From an uncultured Collinsella sp. (lineage in GTDB: Bacteria; Actinomycetota; Coriobacteriia; Coriobacteriales; Coriobacteriaceae): a DNA stretch of 24,191 nucleotides. A model generated the notes under the pieces. It was not told the DNA's origin. It worked only from the letters and a program-made list of their open reading frames with translations, and made no database searches. Below are positions 14,242 to 21,800 of the stretch, piece after piece (the first letter of the stretch is position 1; the number at the start of each line of letters is the position of its first letter). The position numbers and the translations under genes were made by a program. The stretch spans positions 1-24,191 of the forward strand of contig CAAEEB010000078.1 of the NCBI GenBank assembly GCA_900754745.1. The letters run 5' to 3'.

Positions 14242-14255
14242 ATGTTGCGCAACAT
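14242..14255. promoter_or_regulatory. perfect 14-bp palindrome, possible operator
   Basis: ATGTTGCGCAACAT is fully self-complementary and lies 62 bp upstream of the ATG of the membrane/zinc-ribbon gene, where an operator could sit. No convincing -35/-10 pair could be fixed around it. No cognate regulator is in the window. Confidence 0.35.
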
Positions 14256-14317
14256 GATTCGCGAATCTTAGGCAACCATGGCAGTATCGACATTCGTATC
14301 CAGAGGAAAGGATTGCC

Positions 14318-15898
14318 ATGTTTAAGAGCATCCAAAAGAGCGGAAGGATCGCAGCAGTCGCCATCGGCCTGATCGCGGCCCTGTCTCCACTCGCAGCCCC
14401 TCCTGCAGCATTAGCCAGCGGTAGCGTACCGACGCCTGAGCTCGAGAAAGCGTACAGCTTTAAGACCGGCAGCAATAATTCGTATGTCAGCAACATAAAT
14501 TTAGACTCAGAGTATCGTTACCTGTTTGACCGCGATGACAAAAACAAACTGAAAAAAGTATCCCTCATCAATTTGGACGACGGAAGCGTAAGACCCGTTG
14601 ACATTCCGAAGAATAGCCTCGATTCGACGAGCGTGTCGTCGAATGACCAGCTGTCTTGGATAGAAGGCTCTAACCTGGTCGTCTTCTCTCCTGAAAAGCA
14701 AAAACAGTCAGTCCATTCGCTCGAACCAGGAAAATACACTCAGGACTATGCTTTAATTAGCGAAAACGGAGAAACAGCATGTGTTATACAGCACGATTCC
14801 GACGATAACTATTCGTTTGCATTTTATGATCTTAAGACTGATAACAAGATGCAGGCATGCCACCCAGAAGGCGATTGGTCGTGGCGAATATTTTCGAAAG
14901 ATGGAGACTGTTTTTACGTCGTGACGACCAATGCGGATAAATCCACCGTCACTCTGGAAGTATTCGACACAAAAACCGGCTCGACCAAATCAAACACCAC
15001 CCATGTAAATAAGGTAACAGACAGCATCGAAATAAGCTCAGTATCGCTACTCCCGAACTCGAAAGGCATTATTCTTCAAGGTGAGTCTTTTTTGATTAAA
15101 GCCGACCGCGATGCAAATCTGAGCACCATATCCAATGACGAGGACCACGCTTTTGCCGATGGATACTCATCTTCCGGATTATGCGATTACTACCCCGTTT
15201 ACCTCGGCAATGGCTCCGACGATCTGATCGAGGACGGCTATTACCTTAATAAAGATAAGGCAAACCTCGGCGTTATCGATTTGCAAAGTGGAAACACAAT
15301 CAGCTCGATTGCTAACCCCTTCGGCAGCGGCAGCCTCAAAGACATCTCTCATGACGGCAGTACCTTGCTCGGAGTAAGCTCAGACGATGACAAGCCCACG
15401 GCGTGCCTAGTTGATGCGAAATCCGGAGCTAAGAGCAAATTTGGCTCTCATTGGTGTGACCTTTGGTTCATAAACGGTGATCGCAAGATTTTAGAAACCT
15501 ATTTCGACGATAATGATTCTTCAATGCTCCATGTGAACATCTACAAGTCCAACATTCCCCATTCGTTGCCCGAGGATGTACTGTACTTTATCCAGACTCA
15601 CCTGCCGTTTGTTATTGGCGGCGGTGTCGCTATTGTCCTTATCGTCGGCGGTGTGATTGTCGTTCTTTGCATCCGCAAGAAGCACGCGAAGGCAGCGAAC
15701 GGAGTGGCTGCCTCAGCGCCCAAGCTTCAGCGTAAGCAGCGTCGTCGCCAGAAGCGCGCCCAGCAGAACGCCGCAGTGCCCACGGCACCGGCGATGCCGG
15801 CAACTCCGGCCGAGCCCGCCCGCTTCTGCCGTCACTGCGGAACCCCGCTCGTGCCCGAAGCCCAGTTCTGCCCCACATGCGGACAAAAGGTAGACTAG
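14318..15898 (+). CDS. exported propeller-like domain, one TM helix, cytosolic zinc ribbon; unrecognised
   Basis: A 526-residue protein I do not recognise as a whole. A signal peptide (residues 1-33, ending ALA before SGS) is followed by about 390 extracellular residues of repeated short beta-type units with Asp/Ser/Gly turns, such as LINLDDGSVRPV, FAFYDLKTDNK, LEVFDTKTGS and LGVIDLQSGN. These resemble WD40/TolB-like propeller blades. A membrane helix is at about 430-452, a strongly basic stretch at 453-480, a Pro/Ala linker at 484-500, and a C-terminal zinc ribbon (Cys504, Cys507, Cys518, Cys521: CRHCG…CPTCG). The inferred topology is type I, ribbon inside. The extracellular part uses AT-rich codons; the tail returns to host-like GC-rich use. 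AAAGGA precedes the ATG. Two palindromic repeats bracket it. A surface sensor or adhesin is possible. Confidence 0.8.
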   Translation: MFKSIQKSGRIAAVAIGLIAALSPLAAPPAALASGSVPTPELEKAYSFKTGSNNSYVSNINLDSEYRYLFDRDDKNKLKKVSLINLDDGSVRPVDIPKNSLDSTSVSSNDQLSWIEGSNLVVFSPEKQKQSVHSLEPGKYTQDYALISENGETACVIQHDSDDNYSFAFYDLKTDNKMQACHPEGDWSWRIFSKDGDCFYVVTTNADKSTVTLEVFDTKTGSTKSNTTHVNKVTDSIEISSVSLLPNSKGIILQGESFLIKADRDANLSTISNDEDHAFADGYSSSGLCDYYPVYLGNGSDDLIEDGYYLNKDKANLGVIDLQSGNTISSIANPFGSGSLKDISHDGSTLLGVSSDDDKPTACLVDAKSGAKSKFGSHWCDLWFINGDRKILETYFDDNDSSMLHVNIYKSNIPHSLPEDVLYFIQTHLPFVIGGGVAIVLIVGGVIVVLCIRKKHAKAANGVAASAPKLQRKQRRRQKRAQQNAAVPTAPAMPATPAEPARFCRHCGTPLVPEAQFCPTCGQKVD

Positions 15899-15927
15899 CG
15901 AACAAAACTCGATAGAAATCAACCACC

Positions 15928-15963
15928 AAGGCCCCGTTCCGAAACACTCCAGAACGGGGCCTT
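15928..15963 (+). terminator. terminator after the propeller/zinc-ribbon gene
   Basis: A perfect 12-bp stem (15928-15939 with 15952-15963) with a 12-nt loop, 29 bp after the stop codon, followed by the weak tract ATCTT. The stem starts with AA and ends with TT, so it could act in both directions. Confidence 0.7.
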
Positions 15964-15992
15964 ATCTTGGTGCAGGGTTGCTAATTTGGGAC

Positions 15993-16083
15993 GGGCATTG
16001 TCGCACGCTCCCATGAAGTTGCGGTGGAATAGGGACTGTTTTGGCGTCTGGAACCCCCAATTAGTCCCTATTTCACCGCAACT
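15993..16083. repeat. 91-bp palindromic repeat, copy 2
   Basis: The second copy of the element at 14097-14187, in the same orientation and of equal length, with arms at 16017-16037 and 16063-16083. Differences cluster in the flank and loop. It abuts the liv operon terminator. The two copies form a 1.9-kb direct repeat pair around one gene. Confidence 0.85.
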
Positions 16084-16084
16084 T

Positions 16085-16118
16085 AAAAAGGGGCGCTGAC
16101 CGGGATAGTCAGCGCCCC
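16085..16118 (-). terminator. rho-independent terminator of the liv operon
   Basis: On the minus strand, a perfect 11-bp stem (16108-16118 with 16090-16100) and 7-nt loop are followed by five T (16085-16089). It starts 13 bp after the livF stop codon. Confidence 0.92.
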
Positions 16119-16131
16119 TTTGTTGAATGGA

Positions 16132-16845
16132 TTAACCACCAAGATATGCCTTGCGGACGTTATCGTCATGCAGGAGCTCTTGGCCCGTGCCGGTCATGGT
16201 GATCTTGCCGGTCTCGAGCACGTAACCGCGCGTAGCGATCGAGAGCGCCATCTGTGCGTTTTGCTCGACCAGAAGCACCGTGGTGCCGGCCTTGTGCAGG
16301 TCCTCGACAATCTGGAAGATCTGCTCAATCAGAATCGGCGCCAGGCCCATGGAAGGCTCATCGAGCATGAGCAGCTTGGGGTTACTCATAAGGGCGCGGC
16401 CCATAACGAGCATCTGCTGCTCGCCGCCCGAAAGGGTGCCGGCGACCTGGCGACGGCGCTCCTTAAGACGCGGGAACTGCTCGTAGACGCGCTCAAGGCC
16501 CGGAGCCACCGTGGACTTGGGCTGTGTGTAGGCGCCCATCTCCAGGTTCTCCTCAACCGTCATCTGCAAAAAGGCGCGACGGCCCTCGGGGACCTGAGCC
16601 AGGCCCTTGCCCACCAGCTTGTCAGCCGGCGTATGGGTAATGTCTTCGCCCATAAACTTGATGGAGCCGGTCTTGGAGCGCAGCAGGCCCGAGATGGTCT
16701 TAAGCGTCGTGGACTTGCCGGCGCCGTTAGCGCCAATCAGGGCCACGATCTCGCCCTCGTTAACGTTAAAGGAGATGTCCTTGATGGCGTGGATGGCGCC
16801 GTACCAGACGTTGATGTTGTAGACGGAAAGCATCGGCTCTGCCAT
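16132..16845 (-). CDS. livF: branched-chain amino-acid ABC transporter ATPase LivF
   Basis: A 237-residue cytoplasmic ATPase subunit. Walker A is GANGAGKST (38-46), the signature is LSGGEQQ (138-144) and Walker B is LLMLDEPSMGLAP (158-170). The LLVEQN stretch, with Gln where many ABC ATPases have the switch His, is typical of LivF. It pairs with LivG to drive the LivHM permease. Its ATG directly abuts the livG stop codon (TAA-ATG), and GGGGAG in the end of livG serves as ribosome-binding site, so translation is coupled. It is the last gene of the operon, followed by a strong terminator. Confidence 0.96.
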   Translation of the reverse strand: MAEPMLSVYNINVWYGAIHAIKDISFNVNEGEIVALIGANGAGKSTTLKTISGLLRSKTGSIKFMGEDITHTPADKLVGKGLAQVPEGRRAFLQMTVEENLEMGAYTQPKSTVAPGLERVYEQFPRLKERRRQVAGTLSGGEQQMLVMGRALMSNPKLLMLDEPSMGLAPILIEQIFQIVEDLHKAGTTVLLVEQNAQMALSIATRGYVLETGKITMTGTGQELLHDDNVRKAYLGG

Positions 16846-17706
16846 TTAGTTCTCCCCCTTATCCTGCTTGCCCAGATACGCCTCGATAACGGCGTCGTTG
16901 TTCTGGATCTCCTCGGCCGTGCCCTTGGCGATGACCTTACCAAAGTTGAGCACGCAGATGCCCTCGCAGATGTTCATAACGAGCGACATATCATGCTCGA
17001 TAAGCATGATGGCGATGCCGAAGGTGTCGCGGATCTTGACGATGTTCTCCATGAGCTCCGCGGTCTCGGACGGGTTCATGCCGGCGGCAGGCTCGTCGAG
17101 CAGCAGCAGCTTGGGGTTGGTGGCAAGCGCGCGGACGATCTCCAGACGACGCTGAGCGCCGTAAGGCAGCGATCCGGCCTGCTCGTTTGCCAGGTGCTCC
17201 ATATCAAAGATGGACAGCAACTCCATGGCGCGCTCGTGAGCAGCCTTCTCGTGCTTCCAATACGTCGGCAGGCGCAGCACGCCCTCAAAGCCGGAGTAAC
17301 GCTCCTGGTTATGCAGGCCGACCTTAACGTTATCCTCCACCGTCATGGTGTTGAACAGGCGAATGTTCTGGAAGGTACGGGCAATACCCATGCGGTTGAC
17401 CTGGTAGACCGACTTGCCCGAGGTGTCCTCGCCGTCGAGCAGGATGGTGCCGTGCGTGGGCTGGTACACCTTGGTGAGCAGGTTGAAGACCGTGGTCTTA
17501 CCGGCACCGTTGGGGCCAATGAGACCGGCGATCTCGGTCTTGCCGATGGTCAGGCTAAAGTCGTCGACTGCCTTAAGGCCGCCGAATTCAATGCCCAGGT
17601 GGATGCACTCGAGTGCAGGGCGCTCGCCCAGGTCACGATCGGGAACGATGGCGCCAGAAGGATACGGGACCATCTTGCCCTTCTTGAACTCAAATTTACT
17701 GGGCAT
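16846..17706 (-). CDS. livG: branched-chain amino-acid ABC transporter ATPase LivG
   Basis: A 286-residue ATPase from the ATG at 17704-17706, which has GGAGGT upstream and overlaps the end of livM by 11 bp. The frame opens 9 codons earlier, but without a ribosome-binding site. Walker A is GPNGAGKT (64-71), the signature is the LivG-type LPYGAQRR (180-187), Walker B is LLLLDEP (200-206) and the switch is His238 in IEHDM. The ~30-residue N-terminal extension before the ABC domain (PSGAIVPDRDLGERPAL) is longer than in typical LivG. It works with LivF on the cytoplasmic side. Confidence 0.95.
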   Translation of the reverse strand: MPSKFEFKKGKMVPYPSGAIVPDRDLGERPALECIHLGIEFGGLKAVDDFSLTIGKTEIAGLIGPNGAGKTTVFNLLTKVYQPTHGTILLDGEDTSGKSVYQVNRMGIARTFQNIRLFNTMTVEDNVKVGLHNQERYSGFEGVLRLPTYWKHEKAAHERAMELLSIFDMEHLANEQAGSLPYGAQRRLEIVRALATNPKLLLLDEPAAGMNPSETAELMENIVKIRDTFGIAIMLIEHDMSLVMNICEGICVLNFGKVIAKGTAEEIQNNDAVIEAYLGKQDKGEN

Positions 17707-18775
17707 CGGCTGCCACCTCCTTCTTGGAAGCAAAGCGATCCTTAATGCGTGCGAAGAACACCTTGAGCTGCGGGTTGTTGGTAAAGATCATGACCAGGAT
17801 CAGCACGATAGCGTAAATGAGCATACGGTAGTCCGAGAACTGACGGAGCAGCTCGGGAAGCACCGTGAGCAGCGCCGCCGCGATGACGGAGCCGCGCATA
17901 TTGCCCAGACCGCCCAGGACCACGAACACCAGAATGAGGATGGACGTGTTGAAGTCGAACTTGGTGGCGGAGAGCTGCGAGAAGTTACCGCCGAAGAGGG
18001 CTCCGGCAGCACCGGCGAGGGCAGCGGAAACCACGAAGGCGATCATGCGGTACTCGGTGACGGAGATGCCTACGGACTCGGCTGCAATCTTGTTATCGCG
18101 CACGGCCATAATGGCACGGCCGGTACGGCTGCGAACCAGGTTGAGCACGATCACGAGTGCGACCATGACCAGGATGGCACCGGCGAGGAAGGTCGAGTAC
18201 GTCGACACGCCCGAGGCGCCCTGGGCGCCCTTGATGATGGCGGTGCCGTCCTCGAGCAGGTGCAGGTCGTCGATCGTAGAGTTGCCCGTGATGTTAAAGA
18301 TCACGTGCAGGCCGCGGGAGTCGACGCCCACAATGAGGCAGGTGACGATCTCTTTGATGATCTCGCCAAAAGCCAGGGTCACGATGGCCAGATAGTCGCC
18401 GCTCAGGCGCAGGACCGGGATACCAATCAAGAAGCCCAAGATGGCAGCGGCGATAGCGCCGACCACGATGCTGATGATAAGGCGCACCGGATCGGAAGGA
18501 ATAGCGCTCTCGAGGGCGACCGCGGTGACGATACCCGTGTAGGCACCGATACTCATAAAGCCCGCATGGCCCAGCGACAAGTCGCCCGCGATGCCGACAA
18601 CGAGGTTGAGGGAAATGGCCATGACGATGTAGGCCGTAATGGGAACCAACTGACCGGCGATCATGCGCGGGATCATATGGTTGGACTGCATAAAGAACAC
18701 GATGGCGAAGGCCACAAGGCACATGGCGTACGTAACAAAGTCGTGACGCGTCTGCTTGTCTTTAAGAAACTTCAT
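17696..18775 (-). CDS. livM: branched-chain amino-acid ABC transporter permease LivM
   Basis: A 359-residue inner-membrane permease with many hydrophobic helices. LivM features include SLNLVVGIAGDLSLGHAGFMSIGAYTG near the start, LSGDYLAIVTLAFGEI, the cytoplasmic coupling region RSRTGRAIMAVRDNKIAAESVG, and FVVLGGLGNMRGSVIAAALL. The ATG at 18773-18775 follows AGGTGA at 5 nt. A GTG 9 bp upstream (18782-18784), directly after the livH stop, is an alternative. LivM and LivH form the translocation channel. It ends 11 bp inside livG. Confidence 0.94.
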   Translation of the reverse strand: MKFLKDKQTRHDFVTYAMCLVAFAIVFFMQSNHMIPRMIAGQLVPITAYIVMAISLNLVVGIAGDLSLGHAGFMSIGAYTGIVTAVALESAIPSDPVRLIISIVVGAIAAAILGFLIGIPVLRLSGDYLAIVTLAFGEIIKEIVTCLIVGVDSRGLHVIFNITGNSTIDDLHLLEDGTAIIKGAQGASGVSTYSTFLAGAILVMVALVIVLNLVRSRTGRAIMAVRDNKIAAESVGISVTEYRMIAFVVSAALAGAAGALFGGNFSQLSATKFDFNTSILILVFVVLGGLGNMRGSVIAAALLTVLPELLRQFSDYRMLIYAIVLILVMIFTNNPQLKVFFARIKDRFASKKEVAADAQ

Positions 18776-18784
18776 AACGCTCAC

Positions 18785-19666
18785 CTACACCTTCTCGGGG
18801 ACGTACTTGCCCAAGAGGCCGGCAGGCTTGACGAGCAGGACGATGATCAAAACACCAAAGACGATGGAGTTGGCAAGGCTCGTGGAAATGTAAGCCTGTG
18901 CCATCGCCTCGATGATGCCGATGAGAATGCCGCCGACAAAGGCGCCGGGGATGGAGCCGATGCCACCGAAGACGGCGGCGTCGAAGGCCTTGATGCCAGG
19001 CATGGCGCCTGTCGTAGGCTGCAGCACCGGCGAGTAGGAGCACAGCAGCACGCCGGCGATGGCGGCAAGGGCAGAGCCGATGGCAAACGTCATCGAGATG
19101 GTGCGGTTGACGTTGATGCCCATCAGCTGAGCGGCAGCTTTGTCCTCGGACACGGCGCGCATGGCTTTGCCCATCTTGGTCTTACCTGTAAAGAACATCA
19201 GGCCGGCCATGATAACCAGGCAGGCGACGATGGTGACGAGCGAGACGGCGCTTACGTTGAACTTGGCCAAGAACTCCGGCACCTGGAAGGTGACGAGCGA
19301 AGTAAAGTTCTTGGGCGTGGCGCCCCACAGAAGCTGCGCGGCATTCTGCAGGAAGTAAGACACGCCGATGGCCGTGATCAGAACGGCCAGCGGGCCTGCT
19401 TGGCGCAGCGGCTTATAGGCCAGACCCTCAATGAGAACACCGAGAACCGTGCAGACCACACAAGAGAGAACTACAGATGCCCAGCCCGGGAGGCCGAGAT
19501 ACGACGTGGCGCAGAACGAGACATAGGCACCGACCATGATGACGTCGCCGTGAGCGAAGTTCAGCATCTTGGCGATACCGTAGACCATGGTGTAGCCCAA
19601 CGCGATGATGGCGTAGACGCTACCCATGGACAGGCCGTTGACCAGGTATTGGATAAAGACCGTCAT
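18785..19666 (-). CDS. livH: branched-chain amino-acid ABC transporter permease LivH
   Basis: A 293-residue inner-membrane permease from the ATG at 19664-19666, which has GGGGG 9 nt upstream. Other in-frame Met codons lie upstream (19673-19675 and 19757-19759), but the first touches the ribosome-binding site and the second overlaps the hairpin region. LivH features: NGLSMGSVYAIIALGYTMVYGIAKMLNFAHGD at the start, GKAMRAVSEDKAAAQLMGIN (coupling helix region) and FGGIGSIPGAFVGGILIG. It is the second gene in the operon, after livK, with two hairpins in the gap between them. Confidence 0.94.
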   Translation of the reverse strand: MTVFIQYLVNGLSMGSVYAIIALGYTMVYGIAKMLNFAHGDVIMVGAYVSFCATSYLGLPGWASVVLSCVVCTVLGVLIEGLAYKPLRQAGPLAVLITAIGVSYFLQNAAQLLWGATPKNFTSLVTFQVPEFLAKFNVSAVSLVTIVACLVIMAGLMFFTGKTKMGKAMRAVSEDKAAAQLMGINVNRTISMTFAIGSALAAIAGVLLCSYSPVLQPTTGAMPGIKAFDAAVFGGIGSIPGAFVGGILIGIIEAMAQAYISTSLANSIVFGVLIIVLLVKPAGLLGKYVPEKV

Positions 19667-19712
19667 GTTCCACATCCCCCTTTCGAATAGGTTTCCAGTT
19701 GATGTATGAAAC

Positions 19713-19732
19713 AGGGACGTTACATCGTCCCT
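19713..19732 (-). other. hairpin 2 in the livK-livH gap
   Basis: Perfect 7-bp arms AGGGACG/CGTCCCT with a 6-nt loop, about 45 bp before the livH ATG. It has no U-run, so it is more likely an RNA-stability or processing element than a terminator. Confidence 0.55.
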
Positions 19733-19744
19733 AGATACCAAGCA

Positions 19745-19774
19745 AGCAGGGAAGGCCAAAACCTCCCCTGCTTG
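19745..19774 (-). other. hairpin 1 after livK
   Basis: A 12-bp stem (one G-U) with a 6-nt loop, 32 bp past the livK stop and with no U-run. Binding-protein genes often have such 3' structures that protect their mRNA and give the binding protein a higher level than the permease genes. Confidence 0.6.
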
Positions 19775-19805
19775 GGATCAAAACCGCTCTATGTAAGGCG
19801 GCCTA

Positions 19806-20993
19806 TTAGGCCTGTACGTACTTGCCGTCGGTGATGACGTACGCCGTGGGCTCCTTCTGGACCTGGCCCTTATCGTTCCAGGTGAGCTTGCCGGTCAGAC
19901 CGTCAACGGTAATCTTGAGCATAGCCTTGGACAGCTTCTCGGCGACCTCGGTCGGGTCGGCGTCGACACCAAGACCGGCCTCCTTGACGGCCTCGGCCAC
20001 CGCGTGCACGCCGTCGTAGGCGTCGGCGGCAAACTGGTCGGGAGTATCGCCGTACTTATCCTTGTAGGCGTTGACGAAGTCGGCGTTCTTCTCGTCGTCG
20101 GCGGAGAACGGGGTCATGAGCAGCAGACCCTCGGCAAGAGAGGTGTCGAAGCCCTCAACGCCCAAGATGCCGTCCATGCCGTCGCAGCCCATCATCTTGA
20201 CGTCGTAGCCCATGTCCTTGGCGTTCTTGAGCAGGACGGACGCCGGCGTGTAGTAGATCGGCGCAAAGATCATGGTGGCGCCGGCCTGCTTGGCCTTGGT
20301 CAGCTGGTTGGTAAAGCTCGTGGCGGAGTCGTCCTTAAAGGTCTCCTCGTCGACAATCTCGAGCTTGGACTCGGCGGCCTGGGCCTTAAAGGAATCTGCG
20401 ATGCCCGAAGAATAGGCGTCGCCAGAGTTATAGAACAGCACGAACTTCTCGTCCGCATACTTCTGCGCCAGGAACTTGGCAGCGTTGACACCCTGGTTGG
20501 GGTCGGTGAAGCAAACCTGGAAGACGCAATCCTTGCCGTCGGTGACGTCCTCGGAGGACGCGGACGGGGTGATCATGAACGTCTTGGGGTCGTTACCGCA
20601 CTCTGCGGCAACGGCAACCGACGCACCCGTGGTGGTCGGACCGACGAGGGCCTGCATGCCCCAGTCGAGCAGGGTGTTGAAGGCGTTGACGGCCTTCTCG
20701 CCGTCGGCCTGGTCATCCTCGGCCTTGCTGGCAAGCGGCAGATCCTTGGTCGAGAAATCCTTGCAGCCAAGCTCGACACCCTGGGTAACGGACTTGCCGT
20801 AGGACGCGTTGGCGCCGGTCAGCGGTCCGATGGTGCCGATCTTAAACGAAGCGTCGCCCGAAGCGGAACCGCTGTCGCCGCCGTTGGAGGAGCAGCCAGC
20901 TAGAATGGACATCGCCCCCAGACCTGCTGCGCTCGCGATAACGCTCCTGCGATTCATAACAGGGTTCAATGACTTACCGGTGAGGCTCGACAT
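19806..20993 (-). CDS. livK: branched-chain amino-acid ABC transporter substrate-binding lipoprotein LivK
   Basis: A 395-residue exported lipoprotein. The N-terminus has NRRSVI at 15-20, a hydrophobic stretch, then the lipobox SILAGC with Cys34 as the acylation site. The twin Arg could direct it to the Tat pathway, but Sec is equally possible. A Ser/Gly/Asp linker follows, then a type I periplasmic-binding-protein fold (Leu/Ile/Val family) with FKIGTIGPLTGANASYG, LVGPTTTGASVAVA, and the C-terminal LTGKLTWNDKGQVQKEPTAYVI. The start at 20991-20993 has AGGAG 6 nt upstream; the internal Met13 lacks one. It captures branched-chain amino acids for LivHMGF; the exact ligand range is unknown. It is the first gene of the operon. 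Confidence 0.95.
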   Translation of the reverse strand: MSSLTGKSLNPVMNRRSVIASAAGLGAMSILAGCSSNGGDSGSASGDASFKIGTIGPLTGANASYGKSVTQGVELGCKDFSTKDLPLASKAEDDQADGEKAVNAFNTLLDWGMQALVGPTTTGASVAVAAECGNDPKTFMITPSASSEDVTDGKDCVFQVCFTDPNQGVNAAKFLAQKYADEKFVLFYNSGDAYSSGIADSFKAQAAESKLEIVDEETFKDDSATSFTNQLTKAKQAGATMIFAPIYYTPASVLLKNAKDMGYDVKMMGCDGMDGILGVEGFDTSLAEGLLLMTPFSADDEKNADFVNAYKDKYGDTPDQFAADAYDGVHAVAEAVKEAGLGVDADPTEVAEKLSKAMLKITVDGLTGKLTWNDKGQVQKEPTAYVITDGKYVQA

Positions 20994-21262
20994 GCGGCTC
21001 TCCTCTCAAATCTCGTCGGGTTTCGGTTACCCGACAGGCCATCCTTCGCCGTGTTCGGCGTTCGCAAAATAGTAGACGCTTTAGTTGAGAAAAGTGGCGA
21101 TTATTTCAACTTTTCTTTTGTTTTGTCCATTTATCCATATTCATGCGTATTTCTCTCGGTTTATGCAGTTTAGCCACTTTATTGCGTGAAAGTAATGTTT
21201 CCATTCTGTTACAAGCATCCTTGCCCTGAATAAAACGGCCCCACCGGTCTCGTTATATGCAC
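20994..21262 (-). promoter_or_regulatory. AT-rich livK promoter/leader region
   Basis: This gap contains no gene. A leader hairpin GTCGGGT/ACCCGAC (21015-21035) lies just upstream of the livK ribosome-binding site, and a smaller CGCCG/CGGCG one precedes it. A TACTAT (21069-21074) and a TTGAAA (21104-21109) on the minus strand are possible promoter parts but do not pair at good spacing. An 8-bp inverted repeat AGAAAAGT/ACTTTTCT (21088-21116) could be an operator. The stretch 21100-21200 is much AT-richer than the window. Confidence 0.35.
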
Positions 21263-21616
21263 TTAGGCGGCGATGTACTTGCCGTCCTGAATCACATAGG
21301 CCGTAGCGGGCTTTTCGACTTGGCCCTCGTCGTTCCACGTCAGCTCGCCTGTCAGGCCCTCGATCTTGATCTTGCGCATAGCCTTGGTGAGCTGATTGGT
21401 AAAGCACGTGGCGGAATCGTCCTTAAAGGTCTCGGTATCGACGATGTCGAGCTTGGATGCCTTGGCCTGCCCGGCAAAGGCATCGGCAACGCCCGAGCCA
21501 TACGTATCGCCGGAGTTGTAGAACAGAGCGGTCTTGGCATCCGCGTACTTCTCGGCCGAATACTTAGCGGCGCTCGTGCCCATGGTGGGGTCGGTAAAGC
21601 AAACCTTATGGTGCAA
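21263..21616 (-). pseudogene. livK paralogue remnant
   Basis: The 117-codon frame aligns to two separate blocks of LivK. Its residues 5-78 match LivK about 160-234 (VCFTDP…AAK…KYAD…LFYNSGD.Y.SG.AD, ETFKDDSAT.FTNQLTKA). It then jumps to LivK about 358-395 (LTGELTWNDEGQVEKPATAYVIQDGKYIAA). The signal peptide, lipobox and N-terminal lobe are gone, 123 residues are missing inside, and the first four residues (MHHK) are unrelated. It cannot form a binding protein and lacks an obvious ribosome-binding site. It lies directly upstream of the intact livK operon in the same orientation, so it is a decayed tandem duplicate. Confidence 0.9.
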
Positions 21617-21740
21617 ACGTTGACAGTTTGTTACGGAAGCTCGTTTGTAGCGAGCGTGTTTCCAATGTTTCCGCAGCGTTTCGGGGGTGCCGTTTTGTGC
21701 GACTCCTGTTGCCTGGCGAGCACGCGCCCTCGGTTCACGC

Positions 21741-21746
21741 TAGAAT
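21741..21746 (+). promoter_or_regulatory. probable -10 of hom
   Basis: TAGAAT on the plus strand, 54 bp before the hom ATG. The -35 region is weak. The leader would be about 48 nt and carries the AAGGAG ribosome-binding site. Confidence 0.4.
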
Positions 21747-21800
21747 GCACTCAACCTTTAAGCGGTTAATCCATCCATAAGATGCACGAAGGAGCTATCT

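Noticed and set aside
14097..16083. CRISPR-like array from repeated palindromes
   Set aside because: There are only two copies, 1.9 kb apart, with a gene between them and no spacers or cas genes.
14097..16083. Composite transposon bounded by insertion sequences
   Set aside because: The bounding repeats are 91 bp and non-coding, there is no transposase, and no target-site duplication is visible.
16120..17745. 541-codon plus-strand frame
   Set aside because: Antisense to livF and livG, which have full ABC ATPase motifs. No ribosome-binding site or family motif supports it.
17414..19690. 758-codon plus-strand frame
   Set aside because: Antisense to livG, livM and livH. It is low-complexity, rich in Asp/His/Gly/Arg, and arises from the GC-rich third positions of the real genes.
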